The notes under the pieces: model-generated | The model's database searches: none | What the model was told of the DNA's origin: nothing | Seen by the model: only the letters and a program-made list of their open reading frames with translations | Assembly (NCBI RefSeq): GCF_032854445.1 | Contig: NC_088304.1 | Location: 26,301,704-26,365,703 of the forward strand | Source: Liolophura sinensis | Lineage: Eukaryota; Mollusca; Polyplacophora; Chitonida; Chitonidae | Direction: 5' to 3' | Length of the DNA: 64,000 bases | Translations under genes and position numbers: made by a program | In this document: one piece after another, positions 24,174 to 36,100 of the stretch | Layout of the letters: every line of letters begins with the position of its first letter | How positions within the stretch are numbered: position 1 is the first letter of the stretch

Positions 24174-27100
24174 CTGTAAAGACAAACCAGACTATATTCT
24201 GCCATTTGTCCCTTAAACCAAATACATGTGATAAAGAATGACGTTATTTTCTTAAAGGAGAAGAAACTTTAAATATCAAACAAATACCATTAAAAACAGT
24301 ATGCATCTCCTATGGTGCATGCCATAAAAATTCTAATATGTATCTCAAGTTGATAAATCATAAATAAAGTCAGCGCCAAAATCCGCTGTGAGCGACTCCA
24401 TTTTGCCTAAGAACTAGTCCTGAAGTCTTCTCTGTTAGGAGGGGAACTTCCTTCTTCCCAGAAAGTAGCGAACAGCACAGTTCGTTTTCCGCTTGACGAT
24501 CGGGAAACCGGAATGTTGAACGTAGGTTCCGAGTTTACACGAACAAGCTGGCAGTTTAACGACTCTCATTGGCTGAGAGGCAACACATCCCCAGCATAAA
24601 TTACAGGGTGTTAAAGATGGAGGACGCGACGAATTCAGAGATTTATGCCAGCTTTGTCGTTTTCAGGCTTTACGTGTATGGCGAGGAAAAAATCTCCAAA
24701 TTATGCAGCAGGCACCACCAGATGGGAAAATATGCTCTTTTCAGCCTGTAGTGTCATTTTTTTTTAAATTTTCTTCTCCTTTAAGTAGAGTTCAAATAAC
24801 ATCTCAACTGTAATCTATCTAAACAAGGCTTTTAAATGCAAATAGCTAAAGGGAATGGACAAAAGTAGGCATTATCAATTGGAAAATAAAAATACCTCAC
24901 AGTAACCTGACCAAGATAAAAAATCTCTGATGGAATGTTAAAGATTATTCAATATTTCTTCCACAACAAAAGGAAGTAATGACTGGAATTTTTTCACCAA
25001 TTCACAGAAGGTCATGATTCACAGGAGGTCATGTTCTCAGGTAAGAGCTAATTATTGGTGGGAATTATGGAAGTACACTCGTACCCGGTGTCTACTTCAT
25101 AGAATGAAAACGTTTACATTCATCAATAAAGAATAAATTGTCTGCAAACAAATCTTATGATACATGTACATTCACACTGGAAAATGACTACTGTTTTGGA
25201 CAAACCAGGCTAGCTATTGAAGGCATGAAATTATCTAACTTCCACCTCTGACTCCAACATTTTCCTGCAGTACCATTTTGAATAATGTAAACTTCTACAA
25301 TCTTATTCCACAAAGTGATTTTGTGAACTCAAAATTCAACTAATAAAGATCAAACTGTGACACATGTATATCTCGTTATTACGCTTGTCGGGTGTTTTCA
25401 ATTTTGTACTTTGGGGTTCAAATAAAAGCACTTAAATCGAATTTTTAAACATTGACTGGAGTCAAAACTGGCAAAATCAGCCCAAACTCCACAGCTACAT
25501 TGTACTTACACAGCAGCAGGGTTGATGTATTTGCCAACACCAGATTTATACAATTTCGGCCCTTTCTCCTGTTCCTTTCTCACAGCTTTTCTCTTTTCTT
25601 TTTCCCTCTCCTCCTGATCTTTCTGCTCAGATTCATCTCTCTCCTTCTGAAGCTGAAAACAGATTGATTGATCGGTGTTTAATGTCTTACTTAGAACTTT
25701 GTCATTTATGTTAAAATCATCATCCCTATGTGGGAATGTGTGTCAGCAACCTGTGGATGGTCACTGGTTCCCCCAGGGTCTGCCCGGTTTCCTTCCACCA
25801 TAGTGCTGGCTGCCGTCGTATATGTGAACTATTCTCGAGTACGGCTTACAACACCAATCAGATAAATAAATAAATACAACCATCAGGCTTATGGGTGAAA
25901 GGAACCAGAGTAAATCACCAAGCCTGGGAAGCTGGGAACTGATCAGCGTTGCCAAATTTTAATCTTTTATCTTTTCATGGAAACTTTTTAATAGTCTCAA
26001 AAATCTTATTTGGACATGGACTGTTGAAGGCTTTTCACATTGTATGCATGTCTGACAAACATACGAGAGAAAATTTCTGCACAACCCTCCTTTCACATGT
26101 TAACAGTTTACCTTAAATGACCTCAAATTCCCCCCACAAATGTGCATTTTTAGACGCAAATAAATGTCACAAAATGTAATTTTTGGAGCTGAAACTTACA
26201 ATTTCCCAGTAAAATATCACAACATGTTCCAAGCAAACCTCAAAACGCCTTTCTAAAACCAAGAGAACTCTCAGAATCAGGAAAAATGGGCAAATTAGTT
26301 ATGGGCGTAATTTATGGTTATTTGGGGTAGTTATGCTAAGATACTCAATTCCATTCACATCTGACTAATTTTTTACCTTTAAAATAAAACAATTAAATTT
26401 CACTACCCAGAAAACCATGAGCCATAATTACCTGTTCATCAGCCTCTTCATACGGATTCACAAAAATGGTTGTCTGGATAATTTTTATTTCCTCCTACAA
26501 CATAAATGCATTTTTAGATACAAATGAATACAGAAATACGCATACAGATTCAATGCTGTGAAAATAACTGTTTCCGTTCTTAAAAATACACTGTGATATG
26601 TACATGCATTTGATGTAAAAATCACTTTTAGTTCTCCATACTGATTTGTGCTCTAACATTTACAAAAAACCTGAGAGAGCTTATCAAAATTTAAAGAAGC
26701 TTCATTTTATTTATTTATTTATTTGATTGGTGTTTTACGCCATACACAAGAATATTTCACTTATACGACGGCTGCCAGCATTGTGGTGGGAGGAAATCGG
26801 GCAGAGCCCGGGGGAAACCCACGACCATCCGTAACAGTACATGTACATGTAGTCTTACTTACTTTGGGTTTGTCATCTTTCCCTGTCTCTACTTGCTCCA
26901 TTTTATCTAATGTGTCCAGCCCTCCTACTACCCTGATGAAAGAATAATGCCAAATAATTCTATTACACTTTTACTCTCACATTTTATTTAATTATCTTTT
27001 ATTTGATCGATGTTTTACGCCGTACTCAAGAATATTTCACTTATACAACGGCGGCCAGCATTATGGTGGGAGAAAACCAAGCAGAGCCCAGGGGAAACCC

Positions 27101-30100
27101 ACGACCATGCGCAGCTCCCACGTTTTAATACTGGACAAAATCAACCATGTCTGCATCTAAAAAAAATAAATCTTTGACCATATTTAATGTTCAGAAACAT
27201 CCGACAGTGTATACTTCCTCTTACTACATACCTACATATGTATAATACTTGTATAATACCATTCCATAACGTACAAAACACTTCACAATAACCTAATATT
27301 ATTTCATACACTTAAACAAATAACTAGGGTATTAATACCCTTAATGCCGTTAACTGGGATCTATAACCATATTTAATAATAAAAAATAGGAGATATGGCA
27401 CAGTTATACCATAAATATTGCTGGTGAGAGGTTGAAATAATTAACCATGAGACATGAAGTGTCAAGTGGCTTATCATTTCCATCTATCACACCAGCTACA
27501 CTTACTTTCCAAACACTGCATGTTTCCCATCTAAATGTGTGCATGAACGGAAAGTTATGAAGCTGAAAAGTAAATAAAATTTAAGATAAACATTTATGCA
27601 GGGACAGTTTGTATTAATACTCCTACATTCATGCAGTTGTAGAGTCAAAGCTCTCTGTATTGCTGCAGACCGTACAAATGCAACATGACAGTAGGAATTT
27701 ATTTGATGTCTGAAGCTTTCATAAAAACATGCCCTGATTTGTTGGCATCCGATAACTTAGAGCTCTGCCTTGTTGGCATCTGATAACTTAGAGCTCTGCC
27801 TTGTTGGCATCTGATAACTTACGGCTCTGACTTGTTGGTGTTGGTGACTTACAGTTCTGACTTGTTGGTGTTGGTGACTTACAGTTCTGACTTGTTGGTG
27901 TTGGTGACATACAGCTCTGACTTGTTGGTGTCTGATAGCTTACAGCTCTGACTTTTTGGTGTCTGATAACTTACAGCTCTGACTTTTTGGTGTCTGATAA
28001 CTTACAGCTCTGACTTGTTGGTGTTGGTGACTTACAGTTCTGACTTGTTGGTGTTGGTGACTTACAGTTCTGACTTGTTGGTGTTGGTGACATACAGCTC
28101 TGACTTGTTGGTGTCTGATAGCTTACAGCTCTGACTTTTTGGTGTCTGATAACTTACAGCTCTGACTTTTTGGTGTCTGATAACTTACAGCTCTGACTTG
28201 TTGGTGTCTGATAATTTACAGCTCTGACTTGGTGGTGTCTGATAACTTACAGCTCTGACTTGTTGGTGTCTGATAACTTACAGCTCTGATCTGTTGGTGT
28301 TTAATGACTCCTACATGGTAGCTGTCACTGATACCTTACAACTGTATCTTGTGAGTGTTTACTGACTCCCAACTGTGGATTGTTTGTCTTTGAGAACTCA
28401 CAACTGTGGCTTGTTGGTGTTAAATTAATTTATTCATTGGATTGGTGTTTTACCCCATGCTCAAGAATGTTTCGCTCATATGACCATCGCAAGTGTTATG
28501 GGGGTGGAAACAATGAAGAGCCCGGGGTTAAACCCACGACCACAGGTTGCTTGTAGGCCTTCCCATGTACAGGCAGAGAGAAAGCCAACATGAGCTGGAC
28601 TTGAGCTCACAGTGACCACATTAGTAGATGCACAAAGCTCCACGATCATTGAACCATGCTGGCATGCTAAACCCCTGGTGTCAAATGATTCCCAGCCGTG
28701 ATTTATTGGTGTTTAATGACTCACAAATTTGCCTGATGACTAACAAGTGTGACTTCTTGGTGCTTTATGACTCACAAGTGTGACTTTTTGGTGTTGTCTG
28801 AAAACTTACAACTGTCACATGTTGGTGTTTAATGACTAACAGGTTTGCCTGATGACTTACAACTTTGTCTAATGACTTACTACTGTCACTTCTTGGTGCT
28901 TTATGACTCACAGGTGAGACTTTTTGGTGTTTAATGACTCGCATTGTCTGATGACTTACAACTATCACTTCTTGGTGCTTTATGACTCACAAGTGAGACT
29001 TTTTGGTGTTTAATGACTCGCGTTGTCTGATGACTTACAACTGTCACTTGTTGGTGTTTAATGACTCACAAGTTTGTCTGATGACTTACAACTATAACTT
29101 GTTGGTGTTTAATGACTCATAACTTTGTCTAATGACTTCCAACTATGACTTGCTGGTATTTAATGACTCACAACATTGTCCGATGAATTATAACTGTCAC
29201 TTGTTGGTGTTTAATGACTCACAGGTTTGTCTGATGACATACAACTGTCACTTGTTGGTGTTTAATGACTCACAACGTTGTCTAATGACCTACTACTGTC
29301 ACTAGTTGGTGTTTAATGACTCACAGGTCTGTCTGGTGACTTACAACTGTCACTTGTTGTTGTTTAATGACTCACAGGTTTGTCTGGTGACTTACAACTG
29401 TCACTTGTTGTTGTCTAGTGACTCACAACTTTGTCTGATGACTTACAATTGTGACTTGTTGGTGTTTAATGACTCACAACTTTTTCTGATGACTTACAAC
29501 TGTGACTTGTTGGTGTTGGGTCCGCTGTTAGCCATACTGAGTATTCCTCTCCCAGAGTGAGTCAGGTTTGGTTTTGTCTCATCCTTGAACGTTCCACCCC
29601 AGGCCGATTCTCCCCCTGGGAACAGACAGCAGGGAAACAATCAGAAACGCACATGAATTAAAGAGTCAATGCCACAGTCTATAGAGATGGACTAATTGGC
29701 TGTACTTGTACTGTATTTCACCAGATGTTTAGCAGTTTCCAAGCGACACAATGCCACAGTATATAGAGATGGACTAATTGGCTGTACTTGTACTGTATTT
29801 CACCAGATGTTTAGCAGTTTCCAAGCGACACATTCTCCTAGATTCTGAATGATTCATCCATCTTACACAGATCAACATGTCATATTGAAGTGTGTTTTGC
29901 ATGAAGCATGATATATGATTTATTTATTTGAATGGTGTTTCATGCAATACTCAGGAATATTTCACTTCATATATGACGACAGCCATATTGTGGAAACAGG
30001 CATGTATCCCCATGGAGTCCATGGTGTTTAATGGATACCCCTGTCCCGTGTAATAATGAGGGACATACTTCAAGTGCGTATAGTGTAAACATAGGGGAAG

Positions 30101-33100
30101 AACTGCCTGGAAGAACTGCCTGTTACAAGAAACTGATTTAACTGAAATGAAAAAATAATCCTCATACAGTGTGTCAGGAAGCTCTGGCTTTTCTGTTGAG
30201 CACAATCACTCATAACCCCTCACACATAGGGAAATAAACGCAATGAACACACACTATGAAATCATGTGTTTTTACAGGTTGTCAACAGAGGCAAATTGAC
30301 ACCTTCCTCCATTTAACATGTCTAAAAGGAATATGACGTATTTTATCTGCGACAAATTCTGCTCAGCTACATTGTATGTTTTGAAACACTCATAATACTG
30401 ACAGCCTAGGTATTGAAACACTGGTAATACTGACAGCCCAGTTACTGAAACACTCGTACTACTGACAGCCCGGTTACTGAAACACTGGTAATACTGACAG
30501 CCTAGTTACTGAAACACTCGTAATACTGACAGCCCAGTTACTGAAAAACTCGTAATACTGATAACCTGGTTACTGAAACACTCGTAAGAACTGACACCCT
30601 GGTTACTGTAACACTTGTAATACTGACAGCCCAGTTACTGAAACACTCTTAATACTGACACCCCAGTTACTGAAACACTCATAATATTGACAGCCCAGGT
30701 ACCGAAACACTCGTAAGAACTGACAGCCTGGTTACTGAAACACTTGTAATACTGACAGCCTGGTTACTGAAACACCCGTAATACTGACACCCCAGTTAAT
30801 GAAACACTTGTAATACTGACAGCCTGGTTACTGAAACACTCATAATACTGAGAGCCTGGTTACTGAAACACTCGTAATACTGAGAGCCTGGTTACTGAAA
30901 CACTTGCATTACTGACAGCCTAGTTACTGAAAAACTTGTAATACTGACAGCCCAGTTACAGAAACACCCGTAATACTGACGCCCCATTTACTGAAACACT
31001 TGTAATACTGACAGCCCAGTTAATGAAACACTTGTAATACTGACAGCCCAGTAACTGAAACACTTGTAATACTGACAGCCTAGTTACTGAAACACTCGCA
31101 ATACTGACAGCCCAGTTACTGAAACATTTGTAATACTGACAGCCCAGTTAATGAAACACTCATAATACTGACAGCCTGGTTACTGAAACACTCTTAATAC
31201 TGACAGCCCAGTTACTGAACACTTGTAATACTGACAGCCTGGTTACTGAAACACTCGTAATACTGACATCCCGGCTACTGAAACACTTGTAATACTGACA
31301 GCCTGGTTACTGAAACACTCATAATACTGACATCCCGGCTACTGAAACACTTGTAATACTGACAGCCAGGTTGCAGAAACACTTGTAATACTGACAGCCC
31401 AGTTACTGAAACACTCGTACTACTGACAGCCTGGTTACTGAAACACTCGTACTACTGACAGCCTGGTTACTGAAACACTCGTAAGAACTGACAGCCTGGT
31501 TACTGAAACACTCGTAATACTGACAGCCCGGTTATTGAAACACTTGTAATACTCACAGCCTGGTTACTGAAACACTCGTAACACTGACAGCCTGGTTACT
31601 GACACACTCGTAAAGCTGATAGCCTGTTTACTAAAACACTCATAATACTGACAGCCCGGTTACTGAAACACTCGTAATACTGACAGCCCTGTTATGTCAA
31701 AAATACAAACTATATAAAAGAATGGCATAACATGCAAAACATATGTTAATAAATGCCCTAATTCTTCAACCTTTCTTACCCTGTCGGCCGCCAATATTTT
31801 GAAACATTCTGAAAGAACTATAGCGTACGTGTAGAGAAATAATTTGGACAGTTTTATGAAGCTTGCATCTTTAGTGACACAAAGAAATCATTTTAGCATC
31901 ACTTTTATAAATGACTGTATGCACAGTATGCATAAATTCCATTATAATAAGTGCTAAAAGAGAATGAAACGGTTGAAGCTTTCCAGTAATGAGAACTGAA
32001 AGTTTTCTGCATACCTTTGCCTGTACCAGTAGGATCTCCACCTTGTATCTGAAACACAGACAGAATCCCATCAGCTGAGAAATAAAGTATGGCCATGTTT
32101 ACGTCTTGGTTCTTGAATCTAATATAAGTTGATTGTAACTACCACACTTACAATATGAGTTTGGAGCAGTTACTATCAATTTTATATCAGCTTATGACAA
32201 TTTTTTAAAGAAAACAATGGTGTTGACTTTAAATTTTATCTGCACATGTTACTGTTCAAAATAGGCTATTGACTTTCTAAAATTTCATAGAGCGTCCGCT
32301 TCGGGACCAGTAGATCCAGGATCAATCCTTGATCGAGTCACACCTAAGACTTTAATAGAGGAAGTTGTAACTTCCTCGCTTGGCGTTCAGCATGAAGGGG
32401 ATAGTGCAACGACTGGTTGACCCGTATCAGTATAATGGCTCGGGCGGGGCGGCTTACTTGCCTTCGGTAAGTCGTCTCAGTGAAGCAGCACTAAATAAAA
32501 GAGCGGTGGAAATCCGTCCTGCAACAAGGAGGCACATTATACGTACATGCACCCTAATGATTCCTTCGTCGTCATATGACTGAAAAATTGTTGAGTACGA
32601 CGTTAAACCCCAAGCACTCACTCACTCACTCTAAAATTTCAGGATGGATTGTAACTTTTTCAAACTTTAAACCATTTTAAAATTACAGTTCAAGTAAGCA
32701 TGATATTTACTGAAATTCAGCAATTTAAGCTATTCTTGGAAAATACAAAAAATTTAATTTGCTATTAGCCAATATGAACCAAAATTTCTGCTATAGCCTC
32801 TTTAAACTGAAATCCACCATAAGCATAACAATGTGACCAATGTTAAAAAAACATTTCTGCATCTGAACCGAAGATGATTAAAATATGGAACGTCACCATT
32901 TGGCAGAAGCAGAAAGAGACAGGTGACACAATACAATATTATTAATCTCTTTTTTTTTATTCAATGAGAAACAAACAAGAACAGAATAAGAATGAAATAC
33001 ACACTGTATCTTCTTACTTTCCCATAAGTGTTTTGTCTGCTAGTTTTCATTTTAAACTTGTGCGTACCAACAGCTTTTAAGGTCAAGTCAAGGCTAACTG

Positions 33101-36100
33101 TAACAAGTGAAACGCACAGGCATATACACACCCTAATTCCTCAACCTTTTCATATGTGAAAGAGCAACTTTCAGTTTATGCGCATTTTTAATTTGATTTT
33201 GGAGACAAAACTACATTATTTGTGTTGCCCAATTTCCAGCCTTCACAAAAAGTTTATCAGTCTACACAGAATAATACCAGAATAATGCCTACACAATATG
33301 CTTAAATAAACACCTCGAAAACACGCGAAAAGGTTGAAGAATTAAATTATACCCCACACCAGCCATCCAGCCGCTTTTACATGTACACCTAACTTAATAC
33401 TTTAACATCTACCTTTACATATTGATAATTCCGTCACTTACCATGAAGTTTCTAATAGACCTGTGGAATATGGTGTTGTTGTAGTAACCACTGGCACAAT
33501 GCTTCAAGAAGTTCTCACATGTCTTAGGCACCTGTGCGGAATAACAAGTGCTGAAGAGATTTACTGTAAGTTCATGCAAGTACATGTATCTCCACATCCA
33601 GACAATAAGGATTAACTTATTTCTTTGATTTCTGTTTTACAACGTAACCACTTTTATGATGGCAACCAGCTTTATGGTCAGAGGAAACTAGTGCGAGGGG
33701 AAATCCACCAGCCCTGGTGGCTGGCAAATCTTCCCAGTTACGTACAGACAGAAAACCAGCATGAACTGGACTTGAACTCACAGCGACTGCATTGGTGACA
33801 GGCTCCCGAGTTATTGTACTGCACTGATTCCCAGCACAATATTAGTCACCTTTGAGATGTCATAATTCATACTGTTTCACCTCCAAAACGGTCACATTCC
33901 ACGAATCCTTTATCAAACAGTGTCATGCTCTTGAATACCATGTAAACCATCAATAAGTTAATTACACAGACAAGCAAACTTACCATGTCTGAGAAGAGTT
34001 CCAGGTTAAGCTGACCATGACTGGTGACAATCCTCACGTACGCCTTCTTCTTCACCCTCTCATACCTCAGCAGGTCTTCATCAATAGCAGCTATAACACA
34101 GAAAAATGAAATGTTGTCCTGAAGTTCCAAATCTCAAGCCAGTCAAGAAAGCTTCTTTATTTTTTTTAATTTCTCAATGTGTAATGTGTGAAGAAAACCT
34201 GAATACCTGGAGTAAACCACCAGCCTAACGCCACATTTGTCTGTATCCTGTCACTGAGTAAACCATGTAACTAACAGGGCCTGACTGTAAACCACCAGCC
34301 TGACACCATATTTGTCTGTATCCTGTCACTGAGTAAACCATGTAACTAACAGGGTCTGACTGTAAACCACCAGCCTGACACCATATTTGTCTGTATCCTG
34401 TCACTGAGTAAACCATGTAACTAACAGGGCCTGACTGTAAACCACTAGCCTGACACCACATTTATCTGTATCCTGTCACTGAGTAAACCATGTAACTAAC
34501 AGGGCCTGACTGTAAACCACCAGCCTGACACCATATTTGTCTGTATCCTGTCACTGAGTAAACCATGTAACTAACAGGGCCTGACTGTAAACCACCAGCC
34601 TGACACCATATTTGTCTGTATCCTGTCACTGAGTAAACCATGTAACTAACAGGGCCTGACTGTAAACCACTAGCCTGACACCACATTTATCTGTATCCTG
34701 TCACTGAGTAAACCATGTAACTAACAGGGCCTGACTGACTGGCTCAACTTACTGTTGATGTGAAGGGTGCTGTCACTGAGTAACCATGTAACTAACAGAG
34801 TCTGACTGACTGACTGACTGACTGGCTCACCTGCCTCGTGTTCAGTCTGGGGTATGGCTGCTGTTGATGTGAAGGCTGCTGTTGATGTGAAGGATGCTGC
34901 CGCTGAGTAGCCGTGTAACTTAAATACAGCCTGACTGACTCACTCACCTGCCTCGTGTTCAATCTGGGGTGTGGCTGCTGTAGATGTGAAGGATGGTGCC
35001 ACTGAGTAGCCATATAACTTAAATACAGCCTGACTGACTCACTCACCTGCCTTGTGTTCCGTCTGGGGTGTGGCTGCTGTAGATGTGAAGGATGGTGCCA
35101 CTGAGTAGCCATATAACTTAAATACAGCCTGACTGACTCACTCACCTGCCTCGTGTTCCGTCTGGGGTGTGGCTGCTGTAGATGTGAAGGATGCTGCCAC
35201 TGAGTAGCCGTATAACTTAAATACACCCTGACTGACTCACTCACCTGCCTCGTGTTCCGCCTGGGGTGTGGCTGCTGTAGATGTGAAGGATGGTGCCACT
35301 GAGTAGCCATATAACTTAAATACAGCCTGACTGACTCACTCACCTGCCTTGTGTTCCGTCTGGGGTGTGGCTGCTGTAGATGTGAAGGATGGTGCCACTG
35401 AGTAGCCATATAACTTAAATACAGCCTGACTGACTCACTCACCTGCCTCGTGTTCCGTCTGGGGTGTGGCTGCTGTAGATGTGAAGGATGCTGCCACTTA
35501 GTAGCCATATAACTTAAATACAGCCTGACTGACTCACTCACCTGCCTCGTGTTCCTTCTGGGGTGTGACTGCTGTTGATGTGAAGGATGCTGCCACTGAG
35601 AAGCCGTATAACTTAAATACAGCCTGACTGACTCACTTACCTGCCTCGTGTTCCGTCTGGGGTGTGGCTGCTGTAGATGTGAAGGATGCTGCCACTGCAC
35701 CTGTGGAGTAATGAGCCTACAACAAAAGATGGCTCGACTGAGAGACTGGCTGAATCATGGATTTATTGTAAGACGCAGGTTTACGCCTGCAACTGCACCT
35801 ATATGTACAAACATTACTGACTGATCCTAACTTTAGGATGGCTCTACACTTATACAAATAGCGCTGACTGATCCTAATTTAGGATGGCACTACTATTATA
35901 CGGACATCACTGACTCATCTTAACTTAGGATGGCACTACACTTATACAAATAGCGCTGAATGATCCTAATTTAGGATGGCGCTACTATTCACTGACTGAT
36001 CCTAACTTAGGATGGCACTACTCTTATACACACAGCACTGATTGATCCTAATTTAGGATGGTACTATACATATACATACAGCACTGATTGATCCTAATTT

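Noticed and set aside
27735-31695. CRISPR-like arrays of regular short repeats
   Set aside because: Units abut with no unique spacers, and the DNA is animal; these are minisatellites.
34792-35700. 302-codon minus-strand frame of repeated [15 protein letters not shown]
   Set aside because: Wrong frame of the 99-bp array; the PPIL2 frame over the same DNA gives the exon 11 peptide.
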